Of a stretch of DNA of 41,170 nt, positions 8,638-17,399 are shown piece by piece (positions within the stretch are counted from its first letter, which is position 1; every line of letters starts with the position of its first letter). The notes beneath the pieces are model-generated. The model was not told the origin of the DNA and made no database searches. It was given only the letters and a program-made list of their open reading frames with translations. This DNA comes from JAZKFP01 sp040386355 (lineage in GTDB: Bacteria > Pseudomonadota > Gammaproteobacteria > Pseudomonadales > UBA6940). The stretch is taken from positions 1 to 41,170 of the forward strand of contig JAZKFP010000150.1 in the NCBI GenBank assembly GCA_040386355.1, given 5' to 3'. The position numbers were made by a program, and so were the translations under genes.

Positions 8638-8943
8638 ATGTCTCGTTTAAAACTATTAGCTCTTGCAGTAACCGCAACTACAATCTTTGGTGCACATTCT
8701 ATCGCATTCAGTGATGATCAAGATGATATACGTATGTTACAAGAATCAAAAATTAGTTTGATTCAAGCAATTCAGCTAGCAGAAAAAGATCAAAACGGCA
8801 CTGCAATTCAAGCCGATCTTGATGACGATAGCTTCTCTCCAACCTATGAAGTTACGATCATGAGAGAGAATCGATTTTACGATGTTCGAATCGATGCTGT
8901 AAAAGGTGAAGTAACCGGCGCTCGTGAAGACAAAGACGATTAA
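8638..8943 (+). CDS. Periplasmic PepSY-domain protein
   Basis: A 101-residue exported protein. Residues 1-24 form a signal peptide (basic start, hydrophobic core, AHSIAFS cleavage region). The rest is one PepSY domain: a helix with SLIQAIQLAEK, then YEVTIMRENRFYDVRIDAVKGEV, the typical paired strands. AGG lies 9-11 bases before ATG. PepSY proteins of this size are often encoded next to two-component systems and are thought to act in the periplasm on sensor or protease activity. Here the response regulator starts 64 bp downstream, after a hairpin, so a shared regulon is likely. Confidence 0.85.
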   Translation: MSRLKLLALAVTATTIFGAHSIAFSDDQDDIRMLQESKISLIQAIQLAEKDQNGTAIQADLDDDSFSPTYEVTIMRENRFYDVRIDAVKGEVTGAREDKDD

Positions 8944-8954
8944 GTCTTATTAAT

Positions 8955-8977
8955 TAGGCGCTCATTCTGAGCGCCTA
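8955..8977 (+). terminator. Hairpin between PepSY gene and response regulator
   Basis: A perfect 10-bp stem (TAGGCGCTCA / TGAGCGCCTA) with a 3-nt loop, followed by a short, interrupted T-run (TATTTA). It lies 12 bp after the PepSY stop. It could act as a partial terminator that lowers expression of the downstream regulator and kinase, or stabilise the upstream mRNA end. Confidence 0.6.
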
Positions 8978-9007
8978 TATTTACTACTTACATTTTAGAT
9001 TTCATCT

Positions 9008-9682
9008 ATGAAAATCTTATTAATCGAAGATGATCAAGAAACCGCAGGTTATATAATCCGTGGTTTAAAAGAACAAGGTCATTTAGTAGATCATGCCAGC
9101 GATGGTCATAACGGTTTAATGCTTGCGAGCGACAGTTCATACGATGTACTAATTATTGATCGTATGCTGCCTAAAATTGATGGTTTAACCTTATTAAATA
9201 TGTTGCGTCAAACAGGAATCACAACTTCTGCATTATTTTTAACAGCAATGGGAAGTATTGATAATCGCGTTCAAGGTTTAGAAGCAGGCGCAGACGATTA
9301 TTTAATTAAACCTTTCGCCTTCGCAGAGTTAAATGCTCGTATTAATGCTTTAGCACGTCGACCACCTTTAGAACAACAAATTTCTATTTATACAGTTGCT
9401 GATTTAGAAATGAATCTAATTAAGCATACTGTCACTCGGGCCAGAAAAATTATTCATTTACAACCTACAGAATTTCGTTTATTGGAATTTTTATTACGTC
9501 ATGCCAATACCGTAGTGACTCGTACAATGTTGCTTGAACAGGTATGGGGATTTTATTTTGATCCAAAAAGCAGTGTTGTCGAAACACATATCAGTCGATT
9601 ACGTAATAAAATAGATCGTGGTTTTGATCAAGAAATTATCCAAACTATTCGTGGCGCAGGTTATCGAATTGATACTCCCTAA
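9008..9682 (+). CDS. OmpR/PhoB-family response regulator
   Basis: A 224-residue DNA-binding response regulator. The receiver domain (1 to about 115) has the acidic pair E7/D8/D9, phospho-acceptor D51 in IIDRMLP, a conserved T in FLTAMG and K in LIKPFAF. The C-terminal winged helix (about 130-224) ends with HISRLRNKID...IQTIRGAGYRI, the classic OmpR-type recognition and wing sequence. It resembles the PhoP/QseB/CopR branch by general pattern, not specifically enough to name. Its 3' end overlaps the histidine kinase gene by 14 bp, indicating translational coupling. Confidence 0.93.
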   Translation: MKILLIEDDQETAGYIIRGLKEQGHLVDHASDGHNGLMLASDSSYDVLIIDRMLPKIDGLTLLNMLRQTGITTSALFLTAMGSIDNRVQGLEAGADDYLIKPFAFAELNARINALARRPPLEQQISIYTVADLEMNLIKHTVTRARKIIHLQPTEFRLLEFLLRHANTVVTRTMLLEQVWGFYFDPKSSVVETHISRLRNKIDRGFDQEIIQTIRGAGYRIDTP

Positions 9683-11018
9683 ATTCTTACATACCGCAGT
9701 TTTTCGTTTTACTTTTTTATATACCTGTGTATTTGTTACTTCTGTGGCTTTATTAGGTGTATTTATTTTTTTTGATGTTCGATTTAATTTAGAGCAAGAA
9801 TTACGTCATCGCATTGAATCTGATATGTCTCAACTCATAGGAGATTACCATGATGATGGATTAGAAGAGCTACGCCACGATATTCGCGAACGCGTTGATC
9901 CTGAAAAAACCGAACGTTTGATATATATTTTACAAAGCCCTTCCAAACGCATTATGTTTGATTCGATTCCAAATGTTCCTTCAGAACAAGGTTGGCATTA
10001 TTTAAGATTTAAAAAATCTAATAATATTACTCAGCAAGTATTGGTAAAAACTATTTATTTAAAAAAAGGTTTTATTTTTGCAGTAGGCGCTGATTTAAAT
10101 CGAGTTCGAATTGCAGAAGATGCCATTCTTCGTTCATTTAGTATTGCTTGTATTTTTATTTTAATTATGAGTATATTTGGAGGATTTTGGCTGAGTCAAA
10201 GATTTTTATCTCAAGTGAATCGTATTGCAGAAACAACAGAACGTATTTCACAAGGTGAACTTTCTGCTCGCATTCCTATTACTGGCACGCGTGGTGACTT
10301 TGATTACCTAAGCAATGTAATTAATAAGATGCTCGAGCGCATTGAAAAATTGGTAAATAACGTACAGCATGTATCCACTGCAATTGCGCACGATCTACGC
10401 ACACCTTTAGGTCATTTACGTCAAAAACTTGAACATCATATTTATTTAAACCATTCACAGTCTGACATTTTTACTGACGCTGTGAAAAATATTGATTCCA
10501 TATTAGCAACTTTCACTGCCATTTTAAGAATTGCTGAAATCGAATCAAAAGCACAACGTGCAGGTTTCAAAGATCTTGATTTATCAAAAACATTAAATAA
10601 TGCACTCGAAATCTATCGGGCTGTGATCGAAGATTCTGGAAAAATCTTGTCAACGAATATCCAAAAAGATATTTGGATTAAAGGTGATGAACAATTACTT
10701 CTTCAAATGCTAGCAAATTTAATCGAGAACATTCTTCAACACAGTCAAGCAAGCCAAATAATAGTAAATTTAATTCGATCAAATAATTGTATTACTTTGA
10801 TAATCTCAGACAACGGAATTGGAATTTCGGAAGAGCATATTCATAAAGTACAACAACCTTTTTATAAAGGTGATGCGAGCCGGACCCATAAGGGTAAGGG
10901 ATTAGGCTTGCATTTGGTTGCAGTAATTTCAAAAATTCATGGTTTAAAATTAAACATTTTCAATGTAAAACCTGGACTTGAAATTAAATTAACCTATACA
11001 AAAAATATTAATTACTAA
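9669..11018 (+). CDS. Membrane sensor histidine kinase
   Basis: The cognate kinase of the preceding regulator, about 449 residues. Two membrane helices (about residues 10-32 and 155-177) enclose a periplasmic region of about 120 residues. A HAMP linker follows (ISQGELSARIPITGTRGDF), then the HisKA helix with phospho-acceptor H241 in AHDLRTPLGHL, and the ATPase domain with N box NLIENILQHS, DNGIGIS and GKGLGLHLV. The start is uncertain: the frame is open from GTG 9618, but that would bury 65 bp in the regulator gene. I prefer TTG 9669, preceded by AGG at a suitable distance; GTG 9651 is the alternative. The 3' end overlaps the convergent gene by 11 bp. Confidence 0.9.
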   Translation: MILPKFLHTAVFRFTFLYTCVFVTSVALLGVFIFFDVRFNLEQELRHRIESDMSQLIGDYHDDGLEELRHDIRERVDPEKTERLIYILQSPSKRIMFDSIPNVPSEQGWHYLRFKKSNNITQQVLVKTIYLKKGFIFAVGADLNRVRIAEDAILRSFSIACIFILIMSIFGGFWLSQRFLSQVNRIAETTERISQGELSARIPITGTRGDFDYLSNVINKMLERIEKLVNNVQHVSTAIAHDLRTPLGHLRQKLEHHIYLNHSQSDIFTDAVKNIDSILATFTAILRIAEIESKAQRAGFKDLDLSKTLNNALEIYRAVIEDSGKILSTNIQKDIWIKGDEQLLLQMLANLIENILQHSQASQIIVNLIRSNNCITLIISDNGIGISEEHIHKVQQPFYKGDASRTHKGKGLGLHLVAVISKIHGLKLNIFNVKPGLEIKLTYTKNINY

Positions 11019-11754
11019 TTATTCTTGAGTATTCTTCCATGTATTCCTGGATTAAGTTATCAAATCCAATATCTGTTGCTAATATATCCAATTCATCAGT
11101 TAATTTTTTTGAAATTCCTTCTTTTAAAATGTTAGAAAAATAGCAAGACTGGAGATCTATAATATCTACATCAATATTAAAATGTTTGAATCCACCCAGG
11201 ATATTTCCTAAAAAAATAGACTGATCAGGACTATTCAAATTGAGATTTTGCAATTCTATTTTTACTTCATGAGTTATATCTATTTTAAAATAATCATCAT
11301 AGTTTGAATTAACATACACACTATACATTTTTTCTGAGTTGTGTGATTTACCAGCCGTCTTAGAAACCTCATCAATACTTAAAAAGTTTACCATTAGAAA
11401 AATTATTCGTTGCACATCAACTAATTGTTCAATTAACGAGTATATTATCTTCTCACCAACCAAATTCATTCCCTTCTTTGTATGAAAAAAATGAATTTCA
11501 TCATTCATCTTTTTTAATAATTGGACTTTTGCTTGATATGCTGAATTATTAATATAAGTATGTGTACCAATAATTAAGCTTTTAATACTGGGTTTTCTTA
11601 ACTCATCCGTAGATAAGCCATTTTTAATATCTCTCAAATCATCTTCAGTTAAGATTTCTATATTTTCTAAATAGTTATTTTTAAATTGATTTTTTATATC
11701 TATATGCGAATCTTGTTTTTGATTTAAGGAATATGCGTTTTGTACTGCCTGCAT
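11008..11754 (-). CDS. Unrecognised cytosolic-type protein
   Basis: A 248-residue protein that I cannot assign to a family. It has no signal peptide or clear membrane helix, is rich in Ile, Asn, Asp and Lys, and starts with a flexible Gln/Asn-rich segment. A hydrophobic stretch near residues 117-126 (IIFLMVNFL) could be buried core. AAGGG lies about 10 bases before the ATG. It is monocistronic, and its 3' end meets the kinase gene tail to tail. Composition is more AT-rich than the housekeeping genes and similar to the effector-like genes later in the window. Confidence 0.7.
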   Translation of the reverse strand: MQAVQNAYSLNQKQDSHIDIKNQFKNNYLENIEILTEDDLRDIKNGLSTDELRKPSIKSLIIGTHTYINNSAYQAKVQLLKKMNDEIHFFHTKKGMNLVGEKIIYSLIEQLVDVQRIIFLMVNFLSIDEVSKTAGKSHNSEKMYSVYVNSNYDDYFKIDITHEVKIELQNLNLNSPDQSIFLGNILGGFKHFNIDVDIIDLQSCYFSNILKEGISKKLTDELDILATDIGFDNLIQEYMEEYSRIISN

Positions 11755-11923
11755 CTTGTCTGTCCCTTGTTCTTAAGAAATTTTTTGTAAAAAGTTATGC
11801 GTGTTCATTAGAAAGTAAAAAGCTTTGACTCTATTAATCAAAATTTTGAAAGTTCTGCTTAAGCAACATAGATGCCAAATATTATTTTCTACAATATTTT
11901 TATTGCTTGGGGATTTTTACGCT

Positions 11924-12012
11924 AAAAGTTCTTTTTAAGAGTGAACAGCTAAATAAGCTGTATTGTTTTTAAAAATATCTATTGAAACTTTTAAGCATTA
12001 AAAAGAACTTTT
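11924..12012. repeat. Perfect 15-bp inverted repeat with nested hairpin
   Basis: AAAAGTTCTTTTTAA (11924-11938) is exactly repeated in inverse as TTAAAAAGAACTTTT (11998-12012). The 59-bp interior holds a second small hairpin, ACAGCT-AAATA-AGCTGT (11945-11961). It could be a short miniature element or a structured untranslated RNA. I see no other copy in the window. Confidence 0.65.
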
Positions 12013-12250
12013 CATTACATTTTTTTGGTAAAAATGGAAAAGCAGCAAAACTTGGCTTTACTTTGAATATGCGTGAACGAATTGTGAAAATCAGTTTCGC
12101 TACATAGGATTTAGGTAATGGCAATCTGGATGTAATTTATCCAAATTTTCTTTATAAAAAAAAATTTTATCAGGCTTTGCACAGAATATGGTTATTTTAA
12201 ATATTACTTTTTCTAATTCTGTTTCAGCGTTTATCACTACTAAATGCTTA

Positions 12251-12480
12251 TATACCCGTAGCGAATCAAAATTAGGTGTTCAGCATGATCTTTTTTTCCG
12301 CTCGCTTTGTTGCTTATTCGAACGCGTCACAGCGTTCTCGCTGCGTAAAGCATTGGCTACGCTGCGTCAAAGCGTCGCGCGATCAAAAAAAAATCTTCAT
12401 GCTTCACCGCTACACTTGTCCGGCCGCTGCCTTTAGTCGCGGCGCGCGAAGCGCCCTAATTTTCATTCGCTACGGGTATA
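12251..12480 (+). repeat. Family 2 palindromic element, copy E
   Basis: A 230-bp element with 26-bp terminal inverted repeats and one mismatch: it starts TATACCCGTAGCGAATC and ends in the complement, ATTCGCTACGGGTATA. The interior has GCGTCACAGCGTTCTCGC and GCGTAAAGCATTGGCTACGC blocks and further nested palindromes. It lies about 135 bp upstream of the STAS gene. Copy F at 29773-29967 is the same element in inverse orientation. Confidence 0.85.
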
Positions 12481-12575
12481 TACCGTGTTTAATTTCTTCT
12501 GCTTTTAAAAAAGCACCTGAATGTGTGTACTACTAATTCAAATTTTTAATAATTCTCTGAATTTTGAGGAACAAC

Positions 12576-12596
12576 GGTAAGCATCTTATGCTTGCC
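12576..12596 (+). promoter_or_regulatory. Leader hairpin before the STAS gene
   Basis: GGTAAGCAT (12576-12584) pairs with ATGCTTGCC (12588-12596) with one G-T pair and a 3-nt loop. There is no following T-run, so it is not a normal terminator. It ends 20 bp before the start codon and about 10 bp before the ribosome site, where it could affect translation or mRNA stability of the operon. Confidence 0.4.
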
Positions 12597-12615
12597 AATT
12601 TTATTTGAGGTTAAA

Positions 12616-12957
12616 ATGATTCGTCATAAGACAAAAAAAGGCATTTTAACAGTGCATATTGAAGGCCACATGCTCATTCGTAACGCAGTTGAAATGAAAT
12701 CTGAACTTATGTCCTGTTTGGCTCAAAAGAATGAAGTGGAGTTAAATCTTTCTCTGGTGAATGAGATTGATATTGCCGGATTACAGCTTTTAATTTTGGC
12801 AAAAAAAGAGGCTTCACTTCATCAATTTAATGTGCGTTTGGTCGAGCATAGTAATGCTGTAATAGAAATTTTTGATCTATGCAACCTTAGTGCTTTTTTT
12901 GGCGATCCTTTAATGCTCTCTTCCTCGAAAGCCATTCCACAGGCGTCTTCAGCATGA
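12616..12957 (+). CDS. STAS-domain protein of the chemosensory operon
   Basis: A 113-residue single STAS domain of the anti-sigma-factor-antagonist type. The pattern LTVHIEGHMLIRNA...ELNLSLVNEIDIAGLQLLILAKKEA fits the fold. At the position of the phosphorylated serine in SpoIIAA (Asp-Ser-Ser-Gly) this protein has D52-I53-A54-G55, so it cannot be switched by the usual serine phosphorylation. It is the first gene of the operon and overlaps cheA by 4 bp (ATGA). STAS proteins in this setting probably act as a scaffold or output partner, which is inference. GAGG lies 7 bases before ATG 12616; an in-frame TTG at 12592 lies in a hairpin and has no such site. Confidence 0.82.
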   Translation: MIRHKTKKGILTVHIEGHMLIRNAVEMKSELMSCLAQKNEVELNLSLVNEIDIAGLQLLILAKKEASLHQFNVRLVEHSNAVIEIFDLCNLSAFFGDPLMLSSSKAIPQASSA

Positions 12958-15140
12958 GCATAAACTTTGATCAAATATTGCAAACTTTTATTGTTGAAGC
13001 GAAAGACTTACTTCAAGAGATGGAAGAATCTTTATTGCAACTTGAAAGTGATCCTTCAGACAACGATATTTTAGGGGCTATTTTTCGCGCTGCGCATACC
13101 ATCAAAGGTTCTGCAGGATTATTTGGTTTCGATCCAATCATTAGTTTTACGCATATCGTTGAAGATGTTTTAGATCGAATGCGTGATGGCAAGGTTGCAA
13201 TTGCAGGCGAATTAATTGCGCTGCTTCTTGAGTGCGGTGATCATATGCAGCATTTGATTGCTGTCGTTGCCGCTCAGGGGCAAGAATTGGATCAAACTGC
13301 AACAGAACGAGAAAAATTACTACGCCAGCGTCTACATGTGTATGAAACAAATTCAGCAGTACACAGCATTGCAACAACAGAATTAAATTCGGTCCATATT
13401 CTAGAAGAAGGAAATGTCGCCTCTGATCTGTGGCATATTTCATTACGCTTTAGCGAAGATGTTTTGCGAAATGGAATTAATCCCTTGTCTTTTTTACGAT
13501 ATTTAAATAGCCAAGGCACCATTATTCATATAATTTCTGTTTCAGACAATATGCCTGTTGCATCTGCAATGAATCCAGAAATATGTTATTTAGGTTTTGA
13601 AATTGGTTATCAATCCGAGGCTGAAAAATCTGATATTGCTGATATTTTTGAATTTGTTGGTGATGATTGTTTAGTTAATATTATCCCTCCCCATAGTAAA
13701 ATTGCTGAATACATTGATTTAATTCATAAATTACCTGAAACACCAAGTCGATTAGGTGAATTATTAATTAAAAGCGGTGCACTTACTCAACATGAATTAG
13801 AAAAAGGCTTGCAGCAACAAAATAAACAATTCAAACCTGCATTGCCACTCGGTGAAATTCTTGTACAACAAGGTGCTGTGCAACCCGTTGTAGTACAAGC
13901 CGCTCTTGAAAAACAAACTCAAATTCAAGACAACAAAAATAAAGAAAGTCACTATGTACGAGTACATGCCGATAAACTGGATCAATTGATTAATTTAGTA
14001 GGCGAATTAGTCATTGCTGGTGCGGGTGCAAGTTTATTAGCACGCAATTGTGAAAATGATGCTTTGCAAGAAGCAACTTCAATTGTTTCCGGATTAGTAG
14101 AAGAAATTCGAGACGGTGCGTTGCGTCTTCGCATGGTACCGATTGGCGATACCTTTAATCGATTTCAACGTGTAGTTCGTGATGTCAGTCTTGAGCTTGG
14201 TAAAGATATTGAATTAGTAATTAGTGGTGCCGATACCGAACTGGATAAAACCGTTGTAGAAAAAATTGGTGATCCACTTTTGCATTTATTGCGTAACGCG
14301 ATGGATCATGGAATAGAAGCACCTGCTGTTCGACAAGCCGCAGGCAAATCCGCAAAAGGGAAATTGCATTTAAATGCTTATCACGATTCAGGCAGCATTG
14401 TTATTGAAATTGTCGATGACGGTGCAGGTTTAAATCGCGAACGTATTCTTGATAAAGCACGTGAACGTGGTTTAGTCGCTGCTAATGTAACGCCTTCGGA
14501 TCAAGAAATATTTAATTTAATTTTTGAAGCTGGGTTTTCTACAGCTGCTGCCGTGACAAATCTTTCTGGTCGTGGCGTTGGAATGGATGTAGTTAAAAGA
14601 AATATCACTGCATTGCGAGGCACGGTTGATTTAGATAGTGAAGCAGGTCGAGGCGCAACAGTTCGTATTCGTCTGCCTTTAACGCTCGCAATTATTGACG
14701 GATTTTTAGTAGGCGTAGGTCAATCAAGTTACGTTATTCCCCTTGATATGGTTCAAGAATGCGTTGAACTTTCTGAGCAAGATCGTCTTGTGACACGTGA
14801 ACGTCGCTATTTAAATTTACGCGGAGAGGTATTACCCCTGATTTTTTTACGTGACCAATTTAATGTGGGTGAACCTACTGGTCGTCGTGAAAATGTAGTT
14901 GTTGTTCATTTCGGAGATCATAAAGCCGGTCTGGTTGTAGATGAATTACAAGGTGAATTTCAAACGGTTATTAAGCCACTTGGTAAATTATTCAGTGCGC
15001 TGCGTGGAATTAGCGGGTCAACCATTTTAGGGAGCGGTGCTGTCGCATTAATTATTGATGTACCTTCACTCGTTAAACAAATTGTTCATCATGAAACCAA
15101 TGCTGTAAATCAACTTCAATTATCTGTAGTTAATCAATAA
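12954..15140 (+). CDS. cheA: Chemotaxis histidine kinase CheA with MshEN-like insert
   Basis: A 728-residue kinase. The N-terminal HPt domain has phospho-acceptor H48 in AAHTIKGSAGLFGF. Residues about 145-250 form a second domain (WHISLRFSEDVLRNGINPLSFLRYL...CYLGFEI) as in CheA of Pseudomonas cluster-II type systems. Residues 266-321 contain two repeats, RLGELLIKSGALTQ... and PLGEILVQQGAVQP..., matching the MshEN (GspE N-terminal) pattern. Then come the dimerisation helix (DQLINLVGELVIAG), the ATPase domain (LLHLLRNAMDHGIE; DDGAGLN; GRGVGMDVVKRNI) and a C-terminal CheW-like domain. It passes phosphate to CheB and to a CheY not encoded here. Confidence 0.95.
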   Translation: MSINFDQILQTFIVEAKDLLQEMEESLLQLESDPSDNDILGAIFRAAHTIKGSAGLFGFDPIISFTHIVEDVLDRMRDGKVAIAGELIALLLECGDHMQHLIAVVAAQGQELDQTATEREKLLRQRLHVYETNSAVHSIATTELNSVHILEEGNVASDLWHISLRFSEDVLRNGINPLSFLRYLNSQGTIIHIISVSDNMPVASAMNPEICYLGFEIGYQSEAEKSDIADIFEFVGDDCLVNIIPPHSKIAEYIDLIHKLPETPSRLGELLIKSGALTQHELEKGLQQQNKQFKPALPLGEILVQQGAVQPVVVQAALEKQTQIQDNKNKESHYVRVHADKLDQLINLVGELVIAGAGASLLARNCENDALQEATSIVSGLVEEIRDGALRLRMVPIGDTFNRFQRVVRDVSLELGKDIELVISGADTELDKTVVEKIGDPLLHLLRNAMDHGIEAPAVRQAAGKSAKGKLHLNAYHDSGSIVIEIVDDGAGLNRERILDKARERGLVAANVTPSDQEIFNLIFEAGFSTAAAVTNLSGRGVGMDVVKRNITALRGTVDLDSEAGRGATVRIRLPLTLAIIDGFLVGVGQSSYVIPLDMVQECVELSEQDRLVTRERRYLNLRGEVLPLIFLRDQFNVGEPTGRRENVVVVHFGDHKAGLVVDELQGEFQTVIKPLGKLFSALRGISGSTILGSGAVALIIDVPSLVKQIVHHETNAVNQLQLSVVNQ

Positions 15141-15161
15141 TCACCCTGGAGGGGTAATCTA

Positions 15162-16820
15162 ATGCAGTGGATTAAAAATCTAAAAGTAGGTGCAAAACTT
15201 ACAAGCGCTTTTGTTATCGTTTCAGTTATTACGGGTATGATTGGTTGGATCGGCATCAATAACATGTCGACAATTAATAGTTTGGCTGAACAAATTTACG
15301 ATAGGGAATTGTTAGGAATTTCGTTTATTAAAGAAGCCAATATTAATTTAATTTATGGTGGTCGCGCCGTGCGCGAATTATTGTTAGCCACATCGGAACA
15401 AGAGCGTCTGAATGCTGTGGAAAATATTAAGAAATTTGGTGCTGCAGAATTAGAATTTATAGAAAAAAGTCGTTCGCACTTTGTAAGTGAGAAAGCAAAG
15501 GCACTTTTTGCTCGTTATGAAATTGTGGCTGCGGAACGAAATCGATTAAGAGACCGACTTGTAACAATTATTAATAATGAACCGGTTCTTCCTCAACGTG
15601 AATCCGCAACATTTGTAGGAGCGGAATTAAGACCTCAAATTAATCAGCTCGATGAAATGCTTACAGAGCTCAGTACATTAAAAGAAGAAAACGCAGCAAC
15701 TGCTTCTAAAGATGCCACAGCTATTTATCAAAACAGTAGAAGTTTGATGATTATTCTTATTTTGGGCGGTTCAGCAATTGGTTTAGTTTTAGGTTTTTTC
15801 ATTTCTCGCGCTATTGCACGCCCTTTAAATGATGCAGTTGCTGTAGCAAATAAATTAGCAGAAGGCGATTTAACCGCGAAAATTGAAGTCACCTCCAAAG
15901 ATGAAACCGGTATGTTATTGAGCGCAATGCAAAATATGGTGAGTAAACTTTCTTCCATTATTGGTGAAGTGCGTAGTTCAGCCGATAATTTATCAAGTGC
16001 TTCAGAGCAAGTGAGTTCCACTGCACAATCTATGAGCCAAGCTACCAGCGAACAAGCTGCAAGTGTTGAAGAAACCAGTGCCTCAATTGAACAAATGAGC
16101 GCAAGTATTAATAACAATACTGAAAATGCAAAAGTCACCGATGGCATGGCAAGTAAAGCTGCTAAAGAAGCTACCGAAGGTGGCGAATCGGTAAACCAAA
16201 CCGTTTCTGCAATGAAACAAATTGCAAAACGTATCAGTATTATTGACGATATTGCATACCAAACTAATTTACTTGCACTAAATGCTGCCATTGAAGCGGC
16301 ACGTGCAGGTGAACATGGAAAAGGTTTTGCGGTGGTTGCAGCTGAAGTTCGTAAACTTGCAGAACGCAGTCAAATCGCAGCGCAAGAAATTGGTGAATTA
16401 TCTTCAAGTAGCGTAGAAATGGCAGAAAAAGCCGGTATGTTATTAAATACTATGCTGCCTTCCATAACAAAAACTTCTGATCTTGTACAAGAAATTAGTG
16501 CAGCTTCTGAAGAACAAGCAACCGGTGTTGCACAAATTAATACAGCAATGACGCAGCTTAATCAAATCACACAACAAAATGCATCTAGTAGTGAAGAACT
16601 TGCGGCTACTGCTGAAGAAATGAGTAGCCAAGCGGAACAATTACAACAAGCAATGAGTTTCTTTACTGTTGCTCAAACTGGAACGCATTCTGCTTCTGCA
16701 AAAACTCCAATAAATAAAAAAGATTCAGGATTTAAAAAATCGCCTAATACTTCTCACTCACACCTCGCAAGCCTGCCAATCTCGTCAGGAAATAACTCTT
16801 CAGAATTTACACGATTTTAA
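15162..16820 (+). CDS. Methyl-accepting chemotaxis protein
   Basis: A 552-residue chemoreceptor. The first membrane helix is about 13-31 and the second about 193-213. They enclose a four-helix-bundle sensor domain of about 160 residues (conserved-looking EANINLIYGGRAVRELLLA). HAMP follows (RPLNDAVAVANKLAEGDLTAKI), then a long coiled-coil signalling domain with the invariant tip around residues 358-402 (DIAYQTNLLALNAAIEAARA). Gln/Glu pairs in Ala/Ser-rich heptads supply methylation sites for CheR/CheB. A Ser/Lys-rich tail of about 45 residues ends without a CheR-tethering NWETF-type pentapeptide. A strong GGAGGGG ribosome site precedes ATG. The ligand is unknown. Confidence 0.95.
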   Translation: MQWIKNLKVGAKLTSAFVIVSVITGMIGWIGINNMSTINSLAEQIYDRELLGISFIKEANINLIYGGRAVRELLLATSEQERLNAVENIKKFGAAELEFIEKSRSHFVSEKAKALFARYEIVAAERNRLRDRLVTIINNEPVLPQRESATFVGAELRPQINQLDEMLTELSTLKEENAATASKDATAIYQNSRSLMIILILGGSAIGLVLGFFISRAIARPLNDAVAVANKLAEGDLTAKIEVTSKDETGMLLSAMQNMVSKLSSIIGEVRSSADNLSSASEQVSSTAQSMSQATSEQAASVEETSASIEQMSASINNNTENAKVTDGMASKAAKEATEGGESVNQTVSAMKQIAKRISIIDDIAYQTNLLALNAAIEAARAGEHGKGFAVVAAEVRKLAERSQIAAQEIGELSSSSVEMAEKAGMLLNTMLPSITKTSDLVQEISAASEEQATGVAQINTAMTQLNQITQQNASSSEELAATAEEMSSQAEQLQQAMSFFTVAQTGTHSASAKTPINKKDSGFKKSPNTSHSHLASLPISSGNNSSEFTRF

Positions 16821-16832
16821 GGAGGTTATGGT

Positions 16833-17399
16833 ATGGGTGCTTTAAGTAAAGTGAATCAACCAAATGCGGAAGCCATTTTTCAAGAAGAAGTGCAATATTT
16901 AACATTTCTTCTTGGTGGTGAAATGTTTGCAATTGGAATTCTTGGAATTAAAGAAATACTGGAATACGGCAATTTAACCACGGTACCAATGATGCCAAGC
17001 TTTGTACGCGGGGTCATTAATTTACGCGGCGCGGTGGTTCCAGTTGTAGATTTATCGGCGCGTTTTGGTCGAGCCGACTCCGAAATTAGCCGACGCAGTT
17101 GTATTGTCATTATAGAAGCTGACTCTGAAAGTGGAAAACAAGATGTAGGATTAATGGTAGATGCTGTCTCAGCAGTGCTAGAAATTCCTACATCCGATAT
17201 TGAGCCGGCTCCAAGTTTTGGTTCAAAAATTCGCTCAGATTTTATTAGCGGTATGGCTAAGGTAAATAATAAATTCGTCATCGTCTTAAATGTTGACCGA
17301 GTATTATCCATTGATGAAATGGCGATGTTATCTGAAGTTAATTCTGTTTCGGTTACCAATTCAGATAACCCACCTACTACTTCAAGTAAAAATAATTAA
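16833..17399 (+). CDS. cheW: Chemotaxis coupling protein CheW
   Basis: A 188-residue adaptor that links the receptor to CheA. The CheW fold is clear: YLTFLLGGEMFAIGILGIKEILEY near the start, PSFVRGVINLRGAVVPVVDLSARFG in the middle, then VGLMVDAVSAVLEIPTSDIEPAPSFG and FISGMAKVNNKFVIVLNVDRVLS. AAGGAGGT precedes ATG 16833. It lies 12 bp after the receptor gene. It is a little longer than typical CheW because of a Ser/Thr/Asn-rich tail. Confidence 0.95.
   Translation: MGALSKVNQPNAEAIFQEEVQYLTFLLGGEMFAIGILGIKEILEYGNLTTVPMMPSFVRGVINLRGAVVPVVDLSARFGRADSEISRRSCIVIIEADSESGKQDVGLMVDAVSAVLEIPTSDIEPAPSFGSKIRSDFISGMAKVNNKFVIVLNVDRVLSIDEMAMLSEVNSVSVTNSDNPPTTSSKNN

Larger units (their letters stand above)
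11755..12615. other. Long non-coding stretch upstream of the chemosensory operon
   Basis: These 861 bp hold a perfect 15-bp inverted repeat (11924-12012), a 230-bp family 2 palindromic element (12251-12480) and a leader hairpin (12576-12596). Short open frames inside 12188-12536 translate the palindromic element and are not credible genes. The operon promoter should lie between the element and 12600; I find no convincing sigma-28-like site (TAAA with GCCGATAA). Confidence 0.6.

Noticed and set aside
9008..9682. The missing CheY of the chemosensory operon
   Set aside because: It has a winged-helix DNA-binding domain and its own overlapping kinase gene, so it is an OmpR-type regulator.
12188..12536. 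Two overlapping open frames upstream of the STAS gene
   Set aside because: They read through the family 2 palindromic element; the related sequence in copy F does not keep the frames.
15728..16291. 187-residue antisense open frame in the chemoreceptor gene
   Set aside because: It is a shadow of the repetitive Ala/Ser/Glu coding of the signalling domain; the sense frame is certain.
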